The notes under the pieces: generated by a model
The model's database searches: none
What the model saw: the letters and a program-made list of their open reading frames with translations, nothing else
Told to the model about the DNA's origin: nothing
Program-made: the position numbers and the translations under genes
Part shown: in pieces, positions 1 to 4,782 of the stretch
Position numbering within the stretch: the stretch's first letter is position 1
Layout of the letters: each line of letters begins with the position of its first letter
Source: Aquificaceae bacterium
GTDB lineage: Bacteria > Aquificota > Aquificia > Aquificales > Aquificaceae
Assembly (NCBI GenBank): GCA_025057715.1
Contig: JANWVD010000036.1
Location: forward strand, 1 to 7,433
Direction of reading: 5' to 3'
DNA length: 7,433 bases

Positions 1-381
1 AATTAAGCCCTCAAAGAGCTTAAGAAGGGTGATGCTTATGCATCCGCTCCCAAGACCTATTTCAAAACCCACATGAGAGGTTTTTAACCTCGGGAGAGTG
101 AGCTCTATGAGCAGCTCTGTTTCTGGTCTTGGGATGAAAACGCCCTCTTCAAGACTAAATTCAAGTCCGTAAAATTCCCAGCTTTTTATAGCGTATTGTA
201 AAGGATAGCCCCTCGAGACCTTCCTTGCCAAAAGCTCAAAAGTCTCTACCTGGGTTTTACTCAGATTTGGGTCCTCTGTCAGTAGGTGAAGCTGGTTTTG
301 ACCCGTCAGGTGGTAAATTAGGAGGAGTTTGTCCCTGAGGCTGAGGGATGGAAATGTCCTTAGAAGGCTGCTTACCCTCAT
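1..381 (-). CDS. prmC: PrmC (HemK) release factor glutamine N5-methyltransferase, N-terminal part, runs off left edge
   Basis: This is the first 127 codons of a leftward gene; the rest lies outside the window. The family methylates the glutamine of the GGQ motif of release factors RF1/RF2 using S-adenosylmethionine. Visible are the helical N-terminal region (about residues 12-57), the linker RGYPLQYA (57-64, family RxxGxPxQY), the segment EFYGLEF then GVFIPRPETELL (80-91, the family hallmark), and SAM motif I FEIGLGSGCI (106-115). The NPPY catalytic motif would lie beyond the edge. The start is ATG at 379-381: an in-frame TAA lies three codons upstream, and the next ATG, GTG or TTG in frame is a TTG near residue 51, which would delete the conserved N-terminal region. 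The first 125 bp therefore overlap the 3' end of secG on the same strand in a different frame. No Shine-Dalgarno is visible; a TTTAAT hexamer lies 5 nt before the ATG. Identification is secure, the exact start fairly so. Confidence 0.93.
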   Translation of the reverse strand, partial: MRVSSLLRTFPSLSLRDKLLLIYHLTGQNQLHLLTEDPNLSKTQVETFELLARKVSRGYPLQYAIKSWEFYGLEFSLEEGVFIPRPETELLIELTLPRLKTSHVGFEIGLGSGCISITLLKLFEGLI

Positions 382-625
382 CTTTAATTAAAGAGCCGCG
401 ACGAGAAGGATGGACGAGGGCAAGCATAAGGGCAAGAAACATCATCAAAAACCCGGTGTAGTAAGTAGCTTTTGTAAGGATTGTTTCTACCCCGCCCGGA
501 CCAAACATGCCCTGCCCCATCGCGCCAAAGGCAGAGCCAACATCCCCCTTGCTCCTTTGGAGCAAAACCAGGATTATCAAAAATAGAGCGACTAACACAA
601 AAACCGTCAAAAGAATGTAATACAT
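257..625 (-). CDS. secG: SecG, protein-export translocase subunit
   Basis: SecG is the small membrane subunit of the SecYEG channel that assists SecA-driven protein export. The 122-residue product has two hydrophobic segments (about residues 2-22 and 55-72) joined by the family loop LLQRSKGDVGSAFG (21-34) and a glycine/methionine-rich stretch GAMGQGMFGPGG (34-45). After the second membrane segment comes a hydrophilic, proline-rich tail (about 80-122) that looks disordered. The tail makes the protein somewhat longer than a minimal SecG (about 75-80 residues), and it is almost exactly the part that overlaps prmC (from residue 82 on). The ATG is only 17 bp from the divergent purH ATG. There is no Shine-Dalgarno; a TAAAAT hexamer sits 8 nt upstream, so the mRNA may be leaderless. 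Co-transcription with prmC is likely. Confidence 0.95.
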   Translation of the reverse strand: MYYILLTVFVLVALFLIILVLLQRSKGDVGSAFGAMGQGMFGPGGVETILTKATYYTGFLMMFLALMLALVHPSRRGSLIKDEGKQPSKDISIPQPQGQTPPNLPPDGSKPASPTDRGPKSE

Positions 626-626
626 G

Positions 627-632
627 TAAACT
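627..632 (+). promoter_or_regulatory. Weak candidate -10 box (TAAACT) for purH
   Basis: TAAACT lies 10 nt before the purH ATG and matches TATAAT at four of six positions. It is next to the opposite-strand secG -10 candidate in a 17-bp gap, so both promoters would have to overlap. No Shine-Dalgarno precedes purH, which fits a very short leader. This is a weak call based on position. Confidence 0.2.
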
Positions 633-633
633 T

Positions 634-639
634 ATTTTA
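634..639 (-). promoter_or_regulatory. Candidate -10 box (TAAAAT) for secG
   Basis: On the minus strand TAAAAT ends 8 nt before the secG ATG, placing transcription start at or within a few bases of the start codon. The hexamer matches TATAAT at five of six positions. No convincing -35 box is visible; the -35 region would lie inside the 5' end of purH. The same hexamer occurs at nearly the same distance before ymdB, dapA and acyP. Confidence 0.45.
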
Positions 640-642
640 CCC

Positions 643-2106
643 ATGAGAGCGCTTATATCAGTTTATGAGAAAGACCGCCTCGAGGTGCTTTTAAAGGCGC
701 TAAAGGAGCTAAATGCCGAGATTTTATCAACCGCCGGAACTGCAAGCTTTATACAAAGCCTTGGCTACGGCGTAACTAAGTTAGAGAGCATAACGGGCTT
801 TAGCGAGCTTCTTGGCGGAAGAGTAAAGAGCCTACATCCAATGGTATTTGCCCCCATCTTGATGCGTTCAGAGGATGCTTCTGATAACTTGCTCCCTATA
901 GACCTTGTGGTGGTTAACTTTTACCCTTTTGAAAAGGGTCTTGAGGATGGAGATAACTTAGTGGAATTAATAGATATCGGCGGACCGGCGCTGGTAAGAG
1001 CCGGGGCAAAGAACTTTGAAAGAGTGTGCGTAGTTATAGACCCGGATGATTATGACTGGGTGGCAAGAAAGCTCTTAGGGGGGGATTTAACGCTTGAGGA
1101 TAGAAAAAACCTTGCAAGCAAGGCATTCTCTTACTGCGCTTACTTAGATGCCATGATATCTAATGCACTATCTGGAGAGCTCCAACTTAGAGGCGCCTTT
1201 CCATACAAACTTGAGCATAGCCTCAGATACGGCGAAAACCCGCATCAAAAGGCTTGGCTTTTATCAAGCCCGCTTGAGAAAGTAGGAATGCCAATAAAGC
1301 TAAGCGGTAAAGAGATGTCTTATAACAACTATCTTGACTTTGACTGTGCGCAAAAGCTAGTTTTAGGCTTTAAAAAGCCAGCTTGCGCTATTATAAAGCA
1401 CGCAACCCCGGCTTCTGTGGCCATTGGAAAAAGCGCGCTCGAGGCATTTGAGATAGCCTTTGATGCCGAGCCTGAGTCTGCGTTTGGCGGCGTGGTTGCA
1501 TTTAACGACGCAGTGGACGAAAATCTCGCTAACAAACTTATTCAAAACTTTATCGAAATGGTCATTGCGCCCGAGTTTTACGAGGGCGCGTTTGATATAT
1601 TAAAAAGTAAAAAAAATCTCAGGGTTATTAGGAGCGTTGGCACCTCGAGCGGTCTTAGCTTAAGAAGCATAAGTGGCGGGTTTTTGCTCCAAGAAGAGCC
1701 TTTGGAAGATAGCATAGAGCCCAAGGTAGTTTGTGGGGATGTATCAAGCCATCAGATGGAAGATTTATTATTTGCTTGGCGGGTGGTCTCTTATGCAAGG
1801 TCCAACGCGGTGGTTATTGTAAAGAATCTAAGGACGCTATCAATTGGGAGCGGGAATACTTCGAGGGTTGATAGCCTAAGGTGCGCTATCATGCGAGCTA
1901 ATAGAAACGGCTTTGACCTAAATGGTGCAGTCTTGGCTTCTGACGGGTTTTTCCCCTTTCCTGATAGCGTAGAGCTTGCTTATAAGGCCGGAATTAGGGC
2001 AATCATACAGCCAGGCGGGTCCATAAGAGACCAAGAGGTAATTGAGAAGGCCAAAGAGCTCGGCGTTAGCATGCTCTTTACAAACAAGAGGGTCTTTAGC
2101 CACTAA
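643..2106 (+). CDS. purH: PurH, bifunctional AICAR formyltransferase / IMP cyclohydrolase
   Basis: The 487-residue product would catalyse the last two steps of IMP synthesis: formylation of AICAR with 10-formyl-THF, then ring closure. The N-terminal cyclohydrolase (MGS-like) domain shows ALISVYEK (3-10), ILSTAGTA (27-34), RVKSLHP (60-66), NFYPF (92-96), DIGGPALVRAGAKN (111-124). The transformylase domain shows LRYGENPHQ (194-202), MSYNNYLD (225-232), the catalytic Lys252-His253 pair, ESAFGGVVAFN (278-288), RSNAVVIVK (386-394), SRVDS (407-411) and LASDGFFPFPD (431-441). The start is ATG 643, because the family N-terminus begins there; an open frame extends upstream to 481 but lies within secG. 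The protein is a little shorter than E. coli PurH (529). Several signatures deviate: KHATPAS replaces KHxNPCG, VFAPIL replaces VHGGIL, and GSGN replaces GxGQ. It starts 17 bp from divergent secG, has no Shine-Dalgarno, and its stop overlaps the convergent rdgB stop by 11 bp. Confidence 0.95.
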   Translation: MRALISVYEKDRLEVLLKALKELNAEILSTAGTASFIQSLGYGVTKLESITGFSELLGGRVKSLHPMVFAPILMRSEDASDNLLPIDLVVVNFYPFEKGLEDGDNLVELIDIGGPALVRAGAKNFERVCVVIDPDDYDWVARKLLGGDLTLEDRKNLASKAFSYCAYLDAMISNALSGELQLRGAFPYKLEHSLRYGENPHQKAWLLSSPLEKVGMPIKLSGKEMSYNNYLDFDCAQKLVLGFKKPACAIIKHATPASVAIGKSALEAFEIAFDAEPESAFGGVVAFNDAVDENLANKLIQNFIEMVIAPEFYEGAFDILKSKKNLRVIRSVGTSSGLSLRSISGGFLLQEEPLEDSIEPKVVCGDVSSHQMEDLLFAWRVVSYARSNAVVIVKNLRTLSIGSGNTSRVDSLRCAIMRANRNGFDLNGAVLASDGFFPFPDSVELAYKAGIRAIIQPGGSIRDQEVIEKAKELGVSMLFTNKRVFSH

Positions 2107-2686
2107 GGAGCTCAAGAAGCCTTCTTGCGGCTATGCCTCTGTGAGAGATGGCGTTTTTCTCTTCAGCAGTGAGCTCTGCCATAGTCCTATCTTCCCCTAA
2201 GGGCTTAAAGATTGGGTCGTATCCAAAACCCCGCGCACCGCGCGGGATTGTAGTAATTTCCCCTCTGCAAACGCCCTGAGCCCAAAGGCCGCCCTCAGAA
2301 TCATAGATTAAAAGCACGCACCTAAAGAGGGCGCTTCTATCTTCCTTTCCCTCCATAAGCCTTAGGAGCTTTCTTATGTTTGCAGCAGTGCCAGTTTCGC
2401 TCTCTTTGCCACCAAACTCGAGCTCTGAAAACCTCGAGGAAAAGACCCCAGGCATTCCCCCAAGGGCGCTAACCTCAAGTCCAGAGTCTTCTGCTAAGGC
2501 TGGGATTTTAAACTCTTCAAAGTAAGAGCGCGCCTTTAGATAGGCGTTTTCAAGATAGGAGCAAGGACCTTCTTCTATGTTCAAGACCTTGGGCGGGCGA
2601 ATAAGCCTTATGGGGCTTAAAAGCGCGCTTAGCTCGATAATTTTTCCCTCACTCGAGGTTGCAATCATGAGCTCTCTGTAGCGCAA
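2096..2686 (-). CDS. rdgB: RdgB/HAM1-type XTP/dITP diphosphatase
   Basis: This 196-residue enzyme of the Ham1 family hydrolyses non-canonical purine triphosphates (dITP, ITP, XTP) to monophosphates, keeping them out of DNA and RNA. Family motifs appear in order: ATSSEGK (family ATGNxGK, with Ser in place of Asn), LAEDSGLEVSALGGMPGVFSSRF, FRCVLLIYD, the GxxxGEI segment, PRGARGFGYDPIF, and AELTAEEKNAISHRG near the C-terminus. Two starts are possible. TTG at 2684-2686 has a perfect AGGAGG seven bases upstream and gives the full first beta strand, so it is chosen. ATG at 2666-2668 overlaps the ymdB stop as ATGA but would begin at MIATSS and lacks a good Shine-Dalgarno. With the TTG start the gene overlaps ymdB by 22 bp, implying translational coupling. 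Its product acts on the same purine pool that the adjacent convergent purH feeds; that link is inference. Confidence 0.94.
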   Translation of the reverse strand: MRYRELMIATSSEGKIIELSALLSPIRLIRPPKVLNIEEGPCSYLENAYLKARSYFEEFKIPALAEDSGLEVSALGGMPGVFSSRFSELEFGGKESETGTAANIRKLLRLMEGKEDRSALFRCVLLIYDSEGGLWAQGVCRGEITTIPRGARGFGYDPIFKPLGEDRTMAELTAEEKNAISHRGIAARRLLELLSG

Positions 2687-3474
2687 GCTTGGACCTCCTG
2701 GAAGATTTTACGGACCCTGCTGATAGACTTTGCTTTACCGCTTTGCGGGCAAACCTCGAGCAAAATGCCATTAAAGACTATTGGTCCGCTATCTTCTACC
2801 TCAAATCTTTGACTAAAGCCGTAGATAAATCTATCTATTACTTCTTTTGGGCGCATGCCTATGACAGAATAAAGGCATCCGCTCATGCCAACATCGCTTA
2901 CAAAGCCGGTGCCGGATTTTAAGATTATCTCGTCAGCCGTTGGGACATGGGTATGAGTGCCAAAAACTGCGCTTGCTCGCCCATCAACATACATTCCAAA
3001 AGCCCATTTTTCAGATGTAGTCTCTGCATGAAAGTCAACTATGATGATTTTTACTAAGTTTTTAATCTCATCATAAAGCTTATCAAAGAGCTTAAATGGA
3101 TTATCTAAATTTGAATCGAGAAATGTCCTGCCCATTAAGTTAATGACCGCAAAGCTAATACCGTTTTTTTCAAAAATACCTAAACCACTGCCGGGGGCTC
3201 CTTCTGGATAGTTAGCAGGGCGCAAAAGTTTTGAGGAAGTGTCTATAAACTCGAGGACCTCCTTTTTGTCCCATATGTGGTTGCCAGAGGTCATAACATC
3301 AACGCCTAATTCGACAAGCTCCTCAAAGACCTTTTTGTTTATGCCAAATCCGCCTGCGGCGTTTTCTACATTCACGATAAGAGCATCAAACTTACCCTTA
3401 AGCTCGTCTATTGCACTCTTTAGGGCTTTTCTGCCGGGCTTTCCGATTATGTCGCCAACGAGAAGAAACCTCAT
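2665..3474 (-). CDS. ymdB: YmdB-type calcineurin-like phosphoesterase (2',3'-cyclic-nucleotide 2'-phosphodiesterase family)
   Basis: The 269-residue product matches the TIGR00282/YmdB family of dimetal phosphoesterases; Bacillus YmdB hydrolyses cyclic nucleotides and affects sporulation and biofilm decisions. Metal-binding positions are all present: Asp8 in GDIIGKPGR, Glu37-Asn38 in NVENAAGG, Asn65-His66 in SGNHIWD, His149 in DFHAETTSEK, and His174/His176 in GTHTHVPTADE. Further family segments include VDGRASAVFG and the Gly-Met-Ser-Gly stretch near residue 196. Length matches the family (about 265). The start is ATG 3474; no Shine-Dalgarno is visible, but TAAAAT lies 6 nt upstream, so it may be leaderless. 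It is the first gene of a two-gene unit with rdgB and diverges from dapA across a 38-bp gap. The cellular role in this organism cannot be read from the sequence. Confidence 0.93.
   Translation of the reverse strand: MRFLLVGDIIGKPGRKALKSAIDELKGKFDALIVNVENAAGGFGINKKVFEELVELGVDVMTSGNHIWDKKEVLEFIDTSSKLLRPANYPEGAPGSGLGIFEKNGISFAVINLMGRTFLDSNLDNPFKLFDKLYDEIKNLVKIIIVDFHAETTSEKWAFGMYVDGRASAVFGTHTHVPTADEIILKSGTGFVSDVGMSGCLYSVIGMRPKEVIDRFIYGFSQRFEVEDSGPIVFNGILLEVCPQSGKAKSISRVRKIFQEVQACATESS
2694..2699 (-). promoter_or_regulatory. Strong Shine-Dalgarno (AGGAGG) for rdgB, inside ymdB
   Basis: AGGAGG lies 7 nt before the TTG start of rdgB, within the last codons of ymdB. It favours TTG at 2686 over the ATG at 2668, from which it would be 25 nt away. 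Confidence 0.75.
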
Positions 3475-3480
3475 CTTTAG

Positions 3481-3486
3481 ATTTTA
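3481..3486 (-). promoter_or_regulatory. Candidate -10 box (TAAAAT) for ymdB
   Basis: On the minus strand TAAAAT ends 6 nt before the ymdB ATG. A TGATAT hexamer 17 nt further upstream could be a degenerate -35, but it resembles TTGACA poorly. The element coincides with the expected -35 region of the divergent dapA promoter. Confidence 0.45.
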
Positions 3487-3499
3487 CTTCTTTGTTTGT

Positions 3500-3505
3500 T
3501 AAAAT
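3500..3505 (+). promoter_or_regulatory. Candidate extended -10 box (TGTTAAAAT) for dapA
   Basis: TAAAAT at 3500-3505 is preceded by TG at 3497-3498, giving the extended -10 arrangement TGnTAAAAT. It ends 7 nt before the dapA ATG, so the predicted transcription start falls at the start codon. A TTTAGA (four of six to TTGACA) lies at 3476-3481, 18 nt upstream. This is the best-formed promoter candidate in the window. Confidence 0.55.
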
Positions 3506-3512
3506 ATCATCC

Positions 3513-4409
3513 ATGTTTAGCGGTTCAATAGTCGCACTCATAACCCCATTTAAAAACTCGCAGGTTGATTTTGAGGCGCTCGAGAGTTTAATAAACTTCC
3601 ACATAGAGCACGGCACAGACGCAATCGTAGTCTGTGGAACAACTGGCGAATCGGCGACTCTTACCTTTGAAGAGCACCGAGAAATCATAGAAAAATCGGT
3701 TAAATTTGCTCAAAATCGCATAAAGATTATTGCTGGAACTGGTGCAAACGCAACTCACGAGGCCATTGAATTAACGACGCATGCGAAAAATGTTGGCGCG
3801 GATGCATGTCTGCTTGTTGCACCTTACTATAATCGCCCAACCCAAGAGGGAATCTTTCGCCACTTTATGACAGTTGCAAAGGAAGTTGATATCCCCATAA
3901 TTCTTTATAACATCCCTTCCAGAACCGGCGTTGAGATAGCCCCAAATACTATTAAAAGACTCGCAGGCGAGTGCCCCAATATCGTAGGAACAAAAGAATC
4001 AACCACGAATATGGATAGAATTTCAGAGCTGTATAGGCTAATGGGTCATGGCTTTAGCATCCTAAGCGGGGATGATTCATTGACATTGCCTATGATGTCA
4101 ATAGGTGCAAAGGGTGTTATATCGGTTGCGAATAACCTGATGCCAGTTGCAGTTAAAAGCATGGTAGATTTTGCGTCCCGCGGCGATTTTAAAAACGCCA
4201 GAAGGCTTCATTATTATCTTTTTCCTCTCTTTAAAGCGCTCTTTATAGAGACCAATCCCATTCCCGTGAAAACAGCCTGTAGCTTGCTCGGCATGTGCCA
4301 GTTAGAGTTTCGTCTGCCGCTCTGTGAGATGAGCAAAGAAAACCATGCTTTCCTCCTGGAAACCCTTAAGAGCTATAACCTTCCTATCAAAGATGGGTCT
4401 GGAAGCTGA
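3513..4409 (+). CDS. dapA: DapA, 4-hydroxy-tetrahydrodipicolinate synthase
   Basis: DapA condenses pyruvate with aspartate semialdehyde, the first committed step of diaminopimelate and lysine synthesis, supplying peptidoglycan precursors. The 298-residue TIM-barrel protein keeps the catalytic set: Thr44-Thr45 in CGTTGES (41-47), Tyr106 in APYYNRPT, Tyr132 in ILYNIPSRTG with Arg137, and the Schiff-base Lys161 in GTKEST. GVISVANN (201-208) closes the active site. Numbering is within one residue of the E. coli enzyme (292 aa). The start is ATG 3513, where family homology begins (GSIVALITPF); an open frame extends upstream to 3411 but runs through ymdB and its promoter. There is no Shine-Dalgarno; an extended -10 box ends 7 nt before the ATG. 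The 3' end overlaps rusA by 17 bp, suggesting a dapA-rusA transcript. Confidence 0.97.
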   Translation: MFSGSIVALITPFKNSQVDFEALESLINFHIEHGTDAIVVCGTTGESATLTFEEHREIIEKSVKFAQNRIKIIAGTGANATHEAIELTTHAKNVGADACLLVAPYYNRPTQEGIFRHFMTVAKEVDIPIILYNIPSRTGVEIAPNTIKRLAGECPNIVGTKESTTNMDRISELYRLMGHGFSILSGDDSLTLPMMSIGAKGVISVANNLMPVAVKSMVDFASRGDFKNARRLHYYLFPLFKALFIETNPIPVKTACSLLGMCQLEFRLPLCEMSKENHAFLLETLKSYNLPIKDGSGS

Positions 4410-4782
4410 GCCAGAAGCTCTATTTTTTGAGCTTTCCTCTTTGCCTGTGCCAAAGAGCAATCGCTATCTTCGAAGAAAAGACGGAAAGGTTTTTAAACCT
4501 CCCAGGGTTAAAAACTGGGAAGTGAGGGCTTTATGGGAGCTATCAAACCAAGCGAGCTCCAAGCTTGAAAAAGCGCTTGAGTGTGACATTGCGGTAGAGA
4601 TTGAACTAACCTTACCAGACAGAAGACGAAGAGACATAGACAACATGCTTAAAAGTTTATGGGACATAATGGAGCGCGCCGGAATTATCAAAGGCGACCA
4701 TCAAATATGTCAAGTCTATACCCGAAAAGTAGTCCAAAAAAACCTACAAAAAACTTCCATATGGGTTAGAAAACTCAATTAA
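4393..4782 (+). CDS. rusA: RusA-family Holliday junction resolvase
   Basis: RusA is a dimeric metal-dependent endonuclease that cuts Holliday junctions. This 129-residue product (E. coli RusA 120) begins with the family segment FFELSSLPVPKSNRYLRR and carries the acidic core RRRRDIDNMLKSLWD (77-91): Asp81, Asp83, Asn84 and Lys87 correspond to catalytic D-x-D-N..K. The third catalytic Asp fits Asp102 in KGDHQI; the usual DDxQ motif has its first Asp replaced by Gly. The start is ATG 4393, 17 bp before the dapA stop; an alternative ATG at 4345 would add 16 residues with no family match. No Shine-Dalgarno is evident, so translation probably depends on coupling to dapA. The 3' end overlaps the convergent nlpD-like gene by 8 bp. 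RusA is often prophage-borne, but here no phage genes flank it. Confidence 0.88.
   Translation: MGLEAEPEALFFELSSLPVPKSNRYLRRKDGKVFKPPRVKNWEVRALWELSNQASSKLEKALECDIAVEIELTLPDRRRRDIDNMLKSLWDIMERAGIIKGDHQICQVYTRKVVQKNLQKTSIWVRKLN

Noticed and set aside
481..642. 54-codon upstream extension of purH
   Set aside because: It lies antisense to secG, has no similarity to PurH, and the family N-terminus begins exactly at the ATG at 643.
384..644. 86-codon open frame on the minus strand overlapping secG in another frame
   Set aside because: Cysteine- and aromatic-rich with no recognisable motif; the overlapping secG frame is clearly genuine.
2113..2127. Inverted repeat CAAGAAG-C-CTTCTTG just after the purH stop, considered as a terminator
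   Set aside because: Only about 5 bp can pair around a realistic loop, the stem is AT-rich, and no T-tract follows on either strand.
40..2884. Repeated 10-mer GCATCCGCTC near 40 and 2875
   Set aside because: Both copies encode Ser-Gly-Cys on the minus strand in unrelated genes; length and context fit coincidence.
3411..3512. 34-codon upstream extension of dapA
   Set aside because: It runs through ymdB and the probable dapA promoter; DapA homology begins at the ATG at 3513.
4345..4392. Upstream ATG at 4345 as the start of rusA
   Set aside because: It would add 16 residues without family similarity and enlarge the overlap with dapA to 65 bp; the ATG at 4393 gives a product closer to the usual RusA length.
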